64,000 nucleotides of DNA, taken from contig NZ_JAKCWP010000001.1 in assembly GCF_028767125.1 (NCBI RefSeq), forward strand, positions 434,001-498,000, read 5' to 3'. The position numbers and the translations under genes are program-made. Position 1 is the first letter of the stretch. Each line of letters begins with the position of its first letter. Positions 28,903 to 38,968 of this stretch are shown here, in pieces. The notes beneath the pieces are model-generated. The model was not told where the DNA came from, ran no database searches, and saw only the letters and a program-made list of their open reading frames with translations. The stretch comes from Chelativorans sp. YIM 93263. Its GTDB lineage: Bacteria > Pseudomonadota > Alphaproteobacteria > Rhizobiales > Rhizobiaceae.

Positions 28903-30513
28903 CTACTCGGCGGCTTCACGGGGCTGCGGCGAAGCGTTCAGCACGTCTCTGTCCACATGCGCCTCGAACCGCGCGAATTTGTCGACGAACATCTCCATCA
29001 GCCGGCGCGCCTGCTTGTCATAAGCGCTCTTGTCTGCCCATGTCTCCCGCGGATTGAGAATCGTGCTGTCCACGCCGGGAACGGCGACAGGAACGGCAAA
29101 GCCAAAATGGGCATCGGTGCGGAAATCCGCCTGATTCAGCGAGCCATCCAAGGCGGCTGAAAGAAGCTTGCGGGTGACACCGATGGGCATTCGATGACCC
29201 GTGCCGTAGGCACCGCCGGTCCAGCCCGTATTCACAAGCCAGCAATCAACCCCATGCTCGGCAATCAGGTCACGCAGAAGATTGCCATAGACCGAGGGGT
29301 GACGGGGCATGAAAGGCGCGCCGAAACAGGTGGAAAAGGTGGCTTCTGGCTCGTTTACACCTCGTTCCGTGCCCGCAACCTTCGCCGTGTAGCCAGACAG
29401 GAAGTGGTACATAGCCTGTGCTGGCGTAAGGCGGGCGATCGGGGGCATGACGCCGAAGGCGTCTGCCGTCAGCATGATGATGCTTTTCGGCTGTCCCGCG
29501 CGCCCGGTCTCGCTGGCATTTGGAATAAAATGTAGCGGGTAGGCGCAGCGCGTGTTTTCCGTCAGGCTGCCGTCATCAAAATTCGGCACGCCGTTCTCGT
29601 CCAGGATGACGTTCTCGAGAACGGTCCCGAAGCGCCGAGTCGTTGCGAAAATCTCAGGCTCTGCTTCCTGCGAAAGCCGAATGGTCTTGGCGTAGCAACC
29701 GCCTTCGAAATTGAAAATGCCGTCGGCACCCCAGCCATGCTCGTCATCACCGATGAGCGTACGCGAGGAATCCGCCGAAAGCGTCGTCTTCCCCGTTCCG
29801 GAAAGCCCAAAAAACACGGCAGCGTCACCAGCCGGGCCTGCATTCGCCGAACAATGCATCGGCATGACGTCGCGCGTCGGCAGGATATAGTTCAACGCTG
29901 TGAACACCGATTTCTTCATCTCGCCGGCATAGGCAGTGCCGCCGATCAGAACCACCATGCGCTTGAAATCGATGGCGATGACGGTCTCGCTGCGGCAGCC
30001 ATGTCGTGTCGGGTCCGCCTTGAAGGACGGCAGGTCGATGATCGTCATCTTGGGCACGAAACGCGATAGTTCCTCACGCTTCGGCCGGATCAGGAGATTG
30101 CGGATGAAGAGCGAGTGCCAGGCATATTCGGTGATCACGCGCGTCGGCAGCGCATTGTCGGGATCGGCGCCGCCGACCAGGTCCTGGACAAAAAGGTCGA
30201 GCTCTTCCGCGTGGCGCCTGAAATCTGCGTAGAGCGTTTCGAACTGCTCGGGCGAAACCGCTTTGTTATTGTCCCACCAGATGGTGTTGTCCGTATCGGC
30301 ATCCCGGACAATGAATTTGTCCGTTGGCGAGCGGCCGGTATGTGTGCCTGTCCGCGCGACGATTGCGCCATGCTCAGAAAGTCCAGCTTCACCGCGCCGG
30401 ATCGCCTCCTCGTAAAGGCGGGATATGGACAGGTTGTAATAAACCGTTCCTCGCGTCGTGAGCCCGTTATCTTCGATGCTGGTGGCGGGATTGCGCCGGT
30501 CGGTCTCGTTCAT
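28903..30513 (-). CDS. pckA: Phosphoenolpyruvate carboxykinase (ATP)
   Basis: PckA converts oxaloacetate and ATP to phosphoenolpyruvate, the entry to gluconeogenesis. The ATG at 30513 gives 536 residues; a TTG one codon earlier is also possible. The ATP-form signatures are present: [14 protein letters not shown], the kinase-1a P-loop GLSGTGKTT at 236-244, and the metal-binding IGDDEHGW. It is divergent from chvI, and in Agrobacterium the ChvG/ChvI system controls pckA, so the shared upstream region is a plausible regulatory site. Confidence 0.97.
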   Translation of the reverse strand: MNETDRRNPATSIEDNGLTTRGTVYYNLSISRLYEEAIRRGEAGLSEHGAIVARTGTHTGRSPTDKFIVRDADTDNTIWWDNNKAVSPEQFETLYADFRRHAEELDLFVQDLVGGADPDNALPTRVITEYAWHSLFIRNLLIRPKREELSRFVPKMTIIDLPSFKADPTRHGCRSETVIAIDFKRMVVLIGGTAYAGEMKKSVFTALNYILPTRDVMPMHCSANAGPAGDAAVFFGLSGTGKTTLSADSSRTLIGDDEHGWGADGIFNFEGGCYAKTIRLSQEAEPEIFATTRRFGTVLENVILDENGVPNFDDGSLTENTRCAYPLHFIPNASETGRAGQPKSIIMLTADAFGVMPPIARLTPAQAMYHFLSGYTAKVAGTERGVNEPEATFSTCFGAPFMPRHPSVYGNLLRDLIAEHGVDCWLVNTGWTGGAYGTGHRMPIGVTRKLLSAALDGSLNQADFRTDAHFGFAVPVAVPGVDSTILNPRETWADKSAYDKQARRLMEMFVDKFARFEAHVDRDVLNASPQPREAAE

Positions 30514-30850
30514 CAATCATCACCCTACTGACATTCTTGCTGGACTGCCGGCACCGAGCGGGTTCGATGGCAGGTGTCCTAGTCAGGAGCAGAAAAACAT
30601 AACGATTTCAAATTATTAATCGATTTAAACATTTTTGTATCCTGCTAAATCGGTTATATGGACGGTCGGGACGGCGTGGAAACGCCCGCACACCAAGGAG
30701 GCCGGCAGTTTGCGTGAAACGGTCGCACCGGGAGCACGTGAGTGACTCGGCCCGGAGAATGTGCCACATTTTGTACCCAATTTGTCCTGCAAGTGCCCTG
30801 CCGAAGCAGCAGGAAAGGGACGCGTGCATATTATGAGGGAGCCACAGGAC
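30514..30850. promoter_or_regulatory. pckA-chvI divergent intergenic region
   Basis: This 337-base gap holds no gene I can support. It has an AT-rich block at about 30597-30660, including TTATTAATCGATTTAAAC, next to GC-rich flanks. It must carry promoters for both pckA and chvI. No operator could be assigned with confidence; ChvI binding here is inference from Agrobacterium and Sinorhizobium. Confidence 0.5.
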
Positions 30851-31552
30851 ATGGCAACAATCGCACTTGTTGACGACGATCGGAACATCCTGACGTCCGT
30901 CTCAATTGCGCTGGAATCGGAAGGTTATCGGGTCGAAACCTACACGGACGGAGCATCCGCTCTCGAGGGATTGTCCGCGCGCCCACCCAGCCTTGCCATT
31001 CTGGACATCAAGATGCCGCGCATGGATGGAATGGAACTGCTCCGCCGTCTGCGGCAGAAGAGCGATATGCCCGTTATATTCCTGACGTCGAAAGACGACG
31101 AGATCGACGAGTTGTTCGGGCTCAAGATGGGGGCTGACGATTTCGTCCGCAAACCGTTTTCACAGCGGCTCCTGGTCGAGCGTGTCCGCGCCGTGCTGCG
31201 CCGGGCGAGCGCCCGCGAAAACACGACCAAAATACCGGATACGCAGTCGCGTTCGCTTGAGCGCGGTCATCTCGTCATGGACCAGGAGCGCCACACCTGC
31301 ACCTGGAAGGGCGAGCCCGTCACGCTGACGGTGACGGAGTTTCTGATACTCCATTCCCTCGCTCAGCGTCCCGGCGTGGTGAAAAGTCGCGACTCTCTTA
31401 TGGATTCCGCCTATGACGAACAGGTATATGTAGACGATCGCACCATCGATAGCCACATCAAGCGGCTGCGAAAGAAGTTTAAGACGGTCGATGGCGACTT
31501 CGACATGATCGAGACGCTATATGGTGTCGGCTATCGTTTCCGAGAGGCGTAA
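30851..31552 (+). CDS. chvI: Two-component response regulator ChvI
   Basis: ChvI is the OmpR-type regulator that, with ChvG, controls envelope, exopolysaccharide and acid-stress genes needed for host association in rhizobia and Agrobacterium. The start at 30851 ([12 protein letters not shown]) gives 233 residues and matches relatives; an ATG 18 bases earlier is also in frame. The receiver domain holds the acidic pocket VDDD at 7-10 and phospho-acceptor Asp52 ([11 protein letters not shown]). The C-terminal winged helix ends in [13 protein letters not shown]. chvG follows after 15 bases. Confidence 0.96.
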   Translation: MATIALVDDDRNILTSVSIALESEGYRVETYTDGASALEGLSARPPSLAILDIKMPRMDGMELLRRLRQKSDMPVIFLTSKDDEIDELFGLKMGADDFVRKPFSQRLLVERVRAVLRRASARENTTKIPDTQSRSLERGHLVMDQERHTCTWKGEPVTLTVTEFLILHSLAQRPGVVKSRDSLMDSAYDEQVYVDDRTIDSHIKRLRKKFKTVDGDFDMIETLYGVGYRFREA

Positions 31553-31567
31553 CGAGTAAGTATCTGA

Positions 31568-33349
31568 ATGGCCTTTGAGGCGCGAGAAAGGCACACGGCG
31601 GCTGAAGTGAACAGCAAGCCGGCACGGCCTGCCGCATGGCTGCTGAACCGGCTGGCCCTGCCGCTCCGCCGTATGTTGGGCCATTTTCTTTTTTCCAGCC
31701 TCACGCGCCGCATTCTTATCCTGAATTTCAGCGCGATCGCGGTTCTGGTAATCGGTATTCTATACCTCAATCAATTCCGCGATGCGCTCATAGACGCCCA
31801 GACCCAAAGTCTCAGGACCCAGGGCGAGATTATCGCGGGGGCTATCGCCGCGTCGGCGACGGTGGAAACCGACGCGATCATGATCGACCCGGACAGACTT
31901 CTGGAGTTGCAGGCGGGCGAGTCTCTGCCCCCGGCGACAGGGCAACTCGAGAGCCTCGAATTTCCGATCAATCCTGAGATTGTCGCCCCCCTTCTGCGCC
32001 GGCTCATCACACCGGAAGAAACACGCGCGCGCATTTATGATCGTGACGCCAACCTGCTGCTCGATTCTCGGCATCTCTATTCCAGGGGACAGATTCTTCG
32101 TTACGGATTACCGGCCGTAGACGAGGAAAGCGAAGGCCTGTTCGACTGGTTCAAGAATAGCTTCAACTCATTTTTCCAGTCTAACGATCTGCCGATCGAT
32201 CGCGAGCAGCCGGGTGGCAGCGGCGTGGCCTATGAGGAGGTCATGTCCGCGCTGTCGGGGGGGGAAGCCGGCGCCGTGGTGCGCCGCAGCGAGCAGGGTG
32301 AATACATCATCTCCGTTGCTGTGCCGGTGCAACGCTTTCGCGCCGTCTTGGGCGTGCTGCAACTCTCCACCCAGGGCGACATCGACCGGATCCTCGCTGA
32401 AGAACGAAAGTCCATCCTGAAAGTCTTCGGCGTGGCCGCGGTGGTGACGGCCATACTGTCGCTGCTCCTGGCATCCACCATAGCCAATCCTCTGCGGCGC
32501 CTCTCTGCCGCGGCTATCCGTGTTCGCCGGGGCGTCCGCAACCGTGAGGAAATACCTGATTTCTCACATCGCCAGGATGAAATTGGAAACCTGTCGATCG
32601 CGCTCAGGGACATGACGAAGGCGCTCTATGCCCGCATCGACGCCATCGAGAGCTTTGCCGCTGATGTAGCCCACGAGTTGAAAAATCCCCTCACCTCACT
32701 CGGTAGCGCGGTGGAGACCCTGCCGCTCGCCAGAGATCAAAATGCGCGTGACCGGCTGATGGAGGTGATCCAGCACGATGTGCGGCGGCTCGACCGGCTA
32801 ATTACGGATATCTCGAATGCATCGCGTCTTGATGCGGAGTTCGCGCGTGAAGATTCCGAGCCCATCGATCTCAAGTCGTTCGTTGCCGAAATCGCCGGAG
32901 GTGCGCGGAAGATAGGCGCGAAGAAGAAGCTGGTCGACATCCGCTTCGAGGTGGAAGGCAAAGCCGATCAGAGTTTTGTCGTTTCGGGGCACGATCTGCG
33001 GCTCGGCCAGGTTTTCACCAACCTCATCGAGAATGCCCGGTCCTTTGTCCCGGAAGAGGATGGCCGGATCACGCTTACCTTAACACGCGTCGGGCCCCGG
33101 ATATTCATTACAATCGAGGACAACGGCCCGGGCATTCGCGCTGACGACATCGAACGCATATTCGAGCGTTTTTACACGGATCGCCCGGCCGGCGAGGCCT
33201 TTGGTCAGAATTCCGGGCTTGGCCTGTCGATCAGCCGACAGATTATCGAGGCACATGGCGGTACGTTGACCGCCGAAAACATTCCGGGCGCAAAACCGGG
33301 CGAGTTCAAGGGCGCGCGTTTCACCATTTGCCTGCCGGCGGAGGAATGA
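31568..33349 (+). CDS. chvG: Sensor histidine kinase ChvG (ExoS)
   Basis: ChvG is the membrane sensor that phosphorylates ChvI. The 593-residue protein has a transmembrane segment at about 49-68, a periplasmic domain of about 215 residues, and a second segment near 283-305. A HAMP linker follows, then the H-box FAADVAHELKNPLTSL with phospho-acceptor His369, and an ATPase domain with NLIENA, DNGPGI and GLGLSI. The periplasmic domain is where the repressor ExoR binds in Sinorhizobium; no exoR is in the window. Its stop abuts the hprK GTG with no gap. Confidence 0.96.
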   Translation: MAFEARERHTAAEVNSKPARPAAWLLNRLALPLRRMLGHFLFSSLTRRILILNFSAIAVLVIGILYLNQFRDALIDAQTQSLRTQGEIIAGAIAASATVETDAIMIDPDRLLELQAGESLPPATGQLESLEFPINPEIVAPLLRRLITPEETRARIYDRDANLLLDSRHLYSRGQILRYGLPAVDEESEGLFDWFKNSFNSFFQSNDLPIDREQPGGSGVAYEEVMSALSGGEAGAVVRRSEQGEYIISVAVPVQRFRAVLGVLQLSTQGDIDRILAEERKSILKVFGVAAVVTAILSLLLASTIANPLRRLSAAAIRVRRGVRNREEIPDFSHRQDEIGNLSIALRDMTKALYARIDAIESFAADVAHELKNPLTSLGSAVETLPLARDQNARDRLMEVIQHDVRRLDRLITDISNASRLDAEFAREDSEPIDLKSFVAEIAGGARKIGAKKKLVDIRFEVEGKADQSFVVSGHDLRLGQVFTNLIENARSFVPEEDGRITLTLTRVGPRIFITIEDNGPGIRADDIERIFERFYTDRPAGEAFGQNSGLGLSISRQIIEAHGGTLTAENIPGAKPGEFKGARFTICLPAEE

Positions 33350-33820
33350 GTGTCGAAGGCGAACGCCCATGGCACACTGGTGATTGCGGACACGCACGGC
33401 GTTCTCATCACCGGTCCGTCAGGCGCGGGCAAGTCAGCGCTCGCTTTGGAAATCATACGCTATTGTGCGGAGTATGGCCGGCTTGCGCGGCTCATCTGTG
33501 ACGACCAGGTGCTTCTTGGTGTGCACAACGGCCGTGTCCTAGGCCGTGCCGCGCCGTCGATCGCCGGGCAGATCGAAGCGCGCGGCTATGGTCCTGTGTC
33601 CATTGCGCATGAGCCGGCGGCTGTGATCGATCTTGTGGTGCAGATTGCACCGGGCTCCGGGCATCCAGCCCGGCTCCAGTATGACGAAGAGGCCGTCGTC
33701 ATAGGCGTTCCACTGCCCTCGCTGCAATGCAGCCGGCATGATATGGCAAGCGCCGTACGCGCGATAGCGGCTCGGCTCCGATTGCCGCCATTTGCCGACG
33801 ATTCGAGTAAAATCGATTAA
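33350..33820 (+). CDS. hprK: HPr kinase/phosphorylase, short alphaproteobacterial type
   Basis: HprK phosphorylates and dephosphorylates the regulatory serine of HPr. The 156-residue protein is about half the length of Firmicutes HprK and lacks its N-terminal domain, which is normal in alphaproteobacteria. It has the P-loop TGPSGAGKSAL at 21-31 and retains the catalytic-region HPrK signature in a reduced form. The start is GTG (33350), directly after the chvG stop. Placement after chvIG and before the EIIA gene and ptsH suggests PTS-based signalling tied to envelope sensing. Confidence 0.93.
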   Translation: MSKANAHGTLVIADTHGVLITGPSGAGKSALALEIIRYCAEYGRLARLICDDQVLLGVHNGRVLGRAAPSIAGQIEARGYGPVSIAHEPAAVIDLVVQIAPGSGHPARLQYDEEAVVIGVPLPSLQCSRHDMASAVRAIAARLRLPPFADDSSKID

Positions 33821-34038
33821 ATCGTGGCACTGGCTCATCTATGATGCATTCTGGATTGACAAAACCGCGCTGTTGTCGTGAGGCAGGAAAAGTGCACTCA
33901 TTCAGGGGATAAACACTGCATGTGCCTAATTGGACGGAGTGGCGGCGTGACAGCCTTGAGCGGTGCAGGCAGAATTGGGAACAGGGATGAGATGCGCTCT
34001 GCCGGGGAGCGGGCAGAGTTCGGCGGGGTTTGGCGGCG

Positions 34039-34440
34039 ATGATTGGAGTGGTTCTCGTCACGCACGGCAGGCTGGCCGAGGAATTCCGCCATGCGGTGGA
34101 GCACGTGGTGGGGCCGCAAGACAATTTCGAAACGGTCTCCATTGGCGCCGAGGATGACATGGAGCAGCGCCGCCACGATATAGTCGATGCGGTCTCGCGC
34201 GTTGACGCGGGCACCGGCGTCGTCATTCTGACGGACATGTTCGGCGGGACGCCCTCCAATCTCGCCATTTCCGTGATGGATCCCGGTCGTGTCGAAGTCG
34301 TGGCTGGTATGAACCTCCCAATGCTGATCAAGCTTTCCAGCATACGCGCGCAGGATAGTATGTCCGCTACGCTCGATGAGGCTCAGAAGGCCGGGCGCAA
34401 ATACATCAATGTGGCAAGTCAGGTGCTTAACGGGAAATGA
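34039..34440 (+). CDS. PTS EIIA component, mannose/fructose type
   Basis: This 133-residue protein is an EIIA-Man-fold phosphocarrier; the phospho-accepting histidine is His9 in VLVTHGRLAEE. FGGTPSNLA is the family block. No EIIB, EIIC or EIID transporter genes are nearby, so a regulatory rather than sugar-uptake role is likely, as for the incomplete PTS of rhizobia (called ManX in Sinorhizobium). The ATG at 34039 is preferred over a TTG nine bases upstream. The stop overlaps the ptsH ATG (ATGA). The 218-base gap before it holds no gene I can see. Confidence 0.9.
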   Translation: MIGVVLVTHGRLAEEFRHAVEHVVGPQDNFETVSIGAEDDMEQRRHDIVDAVSRVDAGTGVVILTDMFGGTPSNLAISVMDPGRVEVVAGMNLPMLIKLSSIRAQDSMSATLDEAQKAGRKYINVASQVLNGK

Positions 34441-34742
34441 GCGTGCCGACCTCCAAGACGACCGAAGGCGAAGTCGTCACCCGCAAATTCACGATCGTCA
34501 ACCAGCGCGGGCTGCACGCCCGGGCATCTGCCAAGTTCGTGCAGGTTGTGGACAGCTACGATGCGCGCGTGACGGTGGAAAAGGACGATATCTCGGTCGG
34601 CGGCACTTCGATCATGGGGCTGATGATGCTTGCGGCAAGCCCGGGCTGCCACATCCGCGTGACAGCCCGCGGCCCGCAGGCGAAAGAACTGGTGGACGCG
34701 CTTGATCGCCTCATTTCCACACGTTTCGGTGAGGAGAACTGA
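34437..34742 (+). CDS. ptsH: Phosphocarrier protein HPr
   Basis: HPr receives phosphate from enzyme I on a histidine and is regulated on a serine by HprK. The 101-residue protein has the active site RGLHARAS with His27, and the regulatory region GGTSIMGLMML, where Ser58 aligns with Ser46 of the standard numbering. The N-terminus is about 12 residues longer than in enteric HPr. It overlaps the EIIA gene by four bases and ends just before the ahcY operator-like repeat. Confidence 0.95.
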   Translation: MSVPTSKTTEGEVVTRKFTIVNQRGLHARASAKFVQVVDSYDARVTVEKDDISVGGTSIMGLMMLAASPGCHIRVTARGPQAKELVDALDRLISTRFGEEN

Positions 34743-34745
34743 TAG

Positions 34746-34769
34746 CGATATAAAGATTTCTTTATATCG
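34746..34769. promoter_or_regulatory. Perfect inverted repeat upstream of ahcY, probable operator
   Basis: CGATATAAAGA and TCTTTATATCG are perfect 11-base arms around TT, centred 98 bases before the ahcY ATG. AT-rich palindromes of this size fit a dimeric repressor. SahR, an ArsR-type regulator responding to S-adenosylhomocysteine, controls ahcY in many Proteobacteria, so it is the leading candidate. No such regulator gene is in the window. Confidence 0.6.
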
Positions 34770-34855
34770 TTGTGGCTTGCCGCACGATCTGCTACGTCCT
34801 GTCCCCAAGAGTGCCGCGTTGAAGGCGCTTAGATCACGACAGATGGAGCTGCAAT

Positions 34856-36253
34856 ATGGCTGCCGACGATTACGTCATTGCCGATATCTCTCTGGCTGCC
34901 TGGGGCCGCAAGGAGATCGAGATAGCCGAAACGGAGATGCCGGGCCTCGTGGCTTGCCGGCAGGAGTTCGGCGACAAGAAGCCCCTGAAGGGCGCGCGCA
35001 TTTCCGGCTCGCTGCACATGACCATCCAGACAGCCGTACTGATCGAGACCCTGCAGGCTCTGGGTGCTGAGGTGCGCTGGGCTTCGTGTAACGTTTTTTC
35101 TACCCAGGACCACGCTGCCGCCGCTATCGCCGAGACCGGCACGCCGGTGTTTGCGGTTAAGGGTGAAACGTTGGAGGAATACTGGTCCTATACGGACCGG
35201 ATCTTCCAGTGGGCCGATGGTGAGCCCTCCAACATGATTCTGGATGATGGTGGCGACGCCACGATGTATATCCTGCTTGGTGCGCGTGCCGAGGATGGAG
35301 AGGACGTCCTGTCGAATCCCGGTAACGAGGAAGAGGAAATTCTCTTCGCGCAAATCAGGAAGCGCATGGCGGAAACGCCCGGCTTCTTCAGCCGCCAGCG
35401 CAAAGCCATTCGCGGCGTCACCGAGGAGACGACGACCGGCGTGAACCGGCTTTACCAACTCCAGAAGAAAGGGCTTCTGCCTTTCCCGGCCATCAATGTG
35501 AACGACTCGGTCACAAAGTCGAAGTTCGACAATAAGTATGGCTGCAAGGAATCCCTGGTCGACGGCATTCGCCGTGCCACCGATGTCATGATGGCCGGCA
35601 AGGTCGCCGTCGTCTGCGGATATGGCGATGTCGGCAAGGGTTCGGCCCAGTCGTTAGCCGGGGCCGGTGCCCGCGTAAAGGTCACCGAGGCGGATCCGAT
35701 CTGCGCGCTGCAGGCCGCCATGGACGGTTTTGAGGTGGTGACGCTCGAGGAAGTCGCCTCGACGGCAGACATCATCATCACCACCACCGGCAACAAGGAT
35801 GTCGTCACGCTGGATGAAATGCGCAAGATGAAGGACATGGCGATCCTCGGCAATATCGGCCATTTCGATAATGAGATCGAGGTCTCCTCCCTGCGCAATC
35901 TTAAATGGACCAACATCAAGCCGCAGGTAGATATGATCGAGTTCCCGGACGGGAAGCGCATCATTCTGCTTTCGGAAGGGCGCTTGCTGAATCTCGGAAA
36001 CGCCACGGGCCATCCAAGCTTCGTCATGTCCGCTTCCTTCACCAACCAGGTTCTCGCACAGATCGAGCTATGGGCGCGCACGGGCCAGTATGAAAACAAG
36101 GTCTACGTGCTGCCCAAGCACCTAGACGAAAAGGTAGCCCGGCTTCATCTCGACAAGCTTGGCGCGAAACTCACTGAGCTCACCGCCGAGCAGGCCGCCT
36201 ATATAGGCGTGAGTCCGCAAGGTCCGTTCAAGCCTGATCACTATAGATACTGA
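34856..36253 (+). CDS. ahcY: S-adenosylhomocysteine hydrolase AhcY
   Basis: AhcY splits S-adenosylhomocysteine into adenosine and homocysteine, recycling the by-product of methyltransferases. The 465-residue protein has the family core [16 protein letters not shown], the NAD-binding loop [10 protein letters not shown] starting at residue 255, and the C-terminal PDHYRY that closes the active site of the partner subunit. GGAG lies seven bases before the ATG. The upstream inverted repeat suggests repression control, and a strong terminator follows. Confidence 0.98.
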   Translation: MAADDYVIADISLAAWGRKEIEIAETEMPGLVACRQEFGDKKPLKGARISGSLHMTIQTAVLIETLQALGAEVRWASCNVFSTQDHAAAAIAETGTPVFAVKGETLEEYWSYTDRIFQWADGEPSNMILDDGGDATMYILLGARAEDGEDVLSNPGNEEEEILFAQIRKRMAETPGFFSRQRKAIRGVTEETTTGVNRLYQLQKKGLLPFPAINVNDSVTKSKFDNKYGCKESLVDGIRRATDVMMAGKVAVVCGYGDVGKGSAQSLAGAGARVKVTEADPICALQAAMDGFEVVTLEEVASTADIIITTTGNKDVVTLDEMRKMKDMAILGNIGHFDNEIEVSSLRNLKWTNIKPQVDMIEFPDGKRIILLSEGRLLNLGNATGHPSFVMSASFTNQVLAQIELWARTGQYENKVYVLPKHLDEKVARLHLDKLGAKLTELTAEQAAYIGVSPQGPFKPDHYRY

Positions 36254-36281
36254 GTTTTGTTTAGAGAAACACAAGATATTG

Positions 36282-36320
36282 ATGCCGGGTCATAAAGCCA
36301 TGATCCGGCATTATTTTTGT
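36282..36320 (+). terminator. Intrinsic terminator after ahcY
   Basis: ATGCCGGGTCAT and ATGATCCGGCAT pair over 12 bases with one G-U, around the loop AAAGCC, and are followed by TATTTTTG. It ends ahcY transcription and separates it from divL. Confidence 0.9.
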
Positions 36321-36442
36321 CGAGCATTCTTCTTCACGCGGATTCTCCCAACGGTTACAGTACAGTGATTCGAGGAAAGCGCCGATCAGAGAGCTGGCGC
36401 AGCCATGGTCTTGGAAATCGCGCGGCGGAGAGGAACAGGAAT

Positions 36443-38965
36443 ATGCCGGGGCTGGACCCGTTTTCCGGCGGGGCTGCAGGGCCTCAGACCCTAGGAAGTA
36501 CGCGAAAGCGGATAATGGGTCGCGGATTGCGCGCATCCGTTTCGGCTCTGGCTGGTCTGTCCGTCACGGCCCAAACTGCCCTGGCCCAGCAAGGCGCCGG
36601 CGCATCTCCATCCATCGGTGCCATGGAGGTTATACATTTTTCGATTTTGGTGGGCGTTACCGGGGCTGCGCTCCTCTCGGCTATCTGGCTAATCCGCGAG
36701 CGCGCGCGCACCGCTGCGGAAAACGATAAGCTCCGGGATCGTGTCGCCGAGTTGTCGGGTGCTCTTTCCCGCTCCGAGGCGCTTCTGAATTTAAAGGACC
36801 AGCGCACCATTGTCTGGCCGGGTGGGCGCGAAAAGCCGTCGATTTTCGGCGAATTACCGGCTGACAGCGGCGCGCCGCTCGAGCGCAGTGCCTTTCTCGC
36901 CTTTGGTCGCTGGCTTATGCCGAAATCCGCATCACGCCTGGATCGGGCAACGGCAAACTTACGGGATAACGGAACCAATTTCGATCTCGTGTTGGAGACG
37001 CGCGACGGGGTTCTGCTCGAGGTTCAGGGGCGGAAATCCGCGCTGCATTCTGTGGTCCGCTTCCTTGCACTCTCAGCAGTTCAAGCTGAGCATGCGCGGC
37101 TGAAACTCGACCATGAAAGGCTGCGAATCGAAAGTGACAGCATCCGCGGTCTGATTGACAGTCTCAACATGCCATTCTGGCTCCGCGACGAGGCCGGACG
37201 CTTGAAATGGGTGAATAAGGCATATGCACGGGCAGTCGATGCCAATGAAGCCGTAGTGGCCGTTCGCGACGGTCGAGAGCTCCTGCCGACCGATGCCCGA
37301 AGCGCAATGGCCCGCCGCCATCTCGACGAACCCGTTTTGAGCGAAGCGGTTTCGACCGTTGTCGATGGTGATCGCCGCGTATTCCAGGTTACCGACTATG
37401 CTCGCCGGGAAGGCAGCGCGGGGATTGCCGTCGATACGAGCGAACTGGAAGCATTTCAGCGCGAGTATGAAAGCACATTGCGCAGCCATTCCGACACGCT
37501 GGATAAGCTTACCACTCCCGTCGCCATTTTCGATGCCAATCAGAAGCTCAAGTTTTTCAACCAGGCGTTTCGCGAGCTTTGGGATCTCGACCCCATTTTC
37601 CTCGACAGCGGGCCGGAAAACGCGCTCTTTCTCGACCGCTTGCGCAGCGAAGGTAAGCTGGCGGAACAACCGGAATGGCGACGCTGGAAAGAACAGCTTC
37701 TCTCGGCCTACCGTGTGGTGGAGCCGCAGGAGCATTGGTGGCACCTGCCGGATGGCCGCACACTGCGCGTGATTGCAAGTCCGCAACCCAAGGGTGGTGT
37801 GACTTGGGTTTTCGAGAACCTGACGGAAAAGATCGATCTGGAAAGCCGCTATAATGCGGTGGTGCAGGTGCAGGGCGAAACGCTCGACAATCTCGCGGAA
37901 GGGGTCGTGGTTTTCGGTCCCGACGGGCGTTTGCGCCTATCGAACCCGGCGTTCCAAAAATTGTGGCGTGTTCCCGACGACCTCATCCGTCGAGAGACCC
38001 ACATAACAGAGCTCAAAACCGCTTGCGATCCGATGGCGCCGGAAAGCCCCTGGGGCGAGTTCGTTGGCGCCGCTACTGGGTTCGACGACGAGCGTCGTGA
38101 CCGGGAGGGCCAGACCGAACTGACGGACGGCACTGTCCTCGGCTACGCCATCATTCACCTCCCGAACGGGCAAGTGATGATCACTTTCGTGGACGTGACC
38201 GACAGCACCAATGTGGAGCGCGCGCTCAAGGAAAAGAACGAGGCGCTGGAGAAGGCGGACAAGCTGAAGAACGACTTCGTGCAGCATGTCTCTTATGAGC
38301 TGCGCTCGCCGCTGACCAATATCATTGGCTTCACCGAGCTATTGGCTTTGGAAACCACAGGCCCGCTCAATCGGCGTCAGCGCGAATATGTCGATCACAT
38401 CGGCTCTTCGTCGTCGCTCCTGTTGACGGTCGTCAACGACATCCTGGATTTGGCCACCGTGGATGCAGGGATCATGGAGCTGGACATCAGTGAAGTGAAT
38501 ATCCCGCCCATGGTCGAGGGGGCCGCCGAACTGGTCACAGAACGGCTGCGTGAGCACAACATCACGTTGGATGTCGCGGTCGAGGATGTACCGGAATGCT
38601 TTCTTGCGGACGAGAACCGCATTCGGCAAATCCTTTACAACCTTCTCAGTAACGCAGCCAATTATGCGCCCGAGAACGGTCGTATAAGCCTGTCGGCGCG
38701 GCAAACGGGCGACTGTGTGGAGTTCCGCGTCCACGATAACGGACCGGGTATCGCGCCCGATGTGCTTCAGACTATTTTCAAACGCTTCGAACCACATAAT
38801 AGCGGCGGGCGCCGGCGCGGCGCTGGCTTGGGGCTATCTATCGTCAAGAGCTTTGTCGAACTTCATGGCGGCAAGGTGGAAATCGAAACCGGAGAAGGCC
38901 GCGGCACGGCGGTGAAATGTTTTCTGCCGCTGACGCCGGCGAGTATCCGCGCCGCTGCGGAATGA
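36443..38965 (+). CDS. divL: DivL-type cell-cycle histidine kinase homologue with Tyr in place of the phospho-acceptor His
   Basis: In Caulobacter, DivL promotes CckA kinase activity and thereby CtrA phosphorylation, and is sensed by DivK. The 840-residue protein starts at ATG 36443, after GGAACAGGAAT, and has an N-terminal membrane or signal-like segment and one transmembrane helix near 60-80. PAS-type regions follow (about 230-560), then a DHp domain reading HVSYELRSPLTN in which Tyr618 replaces the usual histidine. An ATPase domain with NLLSNAANYA, DNGPGI and GAGLGLSIVKS completes it. The Tyr substitution is the DivL hallmark. An ATG at 36515 is an alternative start. Confidence 0.9.
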   Translation: MPGLDPFSGGAAGPQTLGSTRKRIMGRGLRASVSALAGLSVTAQTALAQQGAGASPSIGAMEVIHFSILVGVTGAALLSAIWLIRERARTAAENDKLRDRVAELSGALSRSEALLNLKDQRTIVWPGGREKPSIFGELPADSGAPLERSAFLAFGRWLMPKSASRLDRATANLRDNGTNFDLVLETRDGVLLEVQGRKSALHSVVRFLALSAVQAEHARLKLDHERLRIESDSIRGLIDSLNMPFWLRDEAGRLKWVNKAYARAVDANEAVVAVRDGRELLPTDARSAMARRHLDEPVLSEAVSTVVDGDRRVFQVTDYARREGSAGIAVDTSELEAFQREYESTLRSHSDTLDKLTTPVAIFDANQKLKFFNQAFRELWDLDPIFLDSGPENALFLDRLRSEGKLAEQPEWRRWKEQLLSAYRVVEPQEHWWHLPDGRTLRVIASPQPKGGVTWVFENLTEKIDLESRYNAVVQVQGETLDNLAEGVVVFGPDGRLRLSNPAFQKLWRVPDDLIRRETHITELKTACDPMAPESPWGEFVGAATGFDDERRDREGQTELTDGTVLGYAIIHLPNGQVMITFVDVTDSTNVERALKEKNEALEKADKLKNDFVQHVSYELRSPLTNIIGFTELLALETTGPLNRRQREYVDHIGSSSSLLLTVVNDILDLATVDAGIMELDISEVNIPPMVEGAAELVTERLREHNITLDVAVEDVPECFLADENRIRQILYNLLSNAANYAPENGRISLSARQTGDCVEFRVHDNGPGIAPDVLQTIFKRFEPHNSGGRRRGAGLGLSIVKSFVELHGGKVEIETGEGRGTAVKCFLPLTPASIRAAAE

Positions 38966-38968
38966 ACC

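Noticed and set aside
34743-34855. SAH riboswitch upstream of ahcY
   Set aside because: The leader is short and dominated by a DNA-type palindrome; no conserved SAH aptamer pairing could be drawn.
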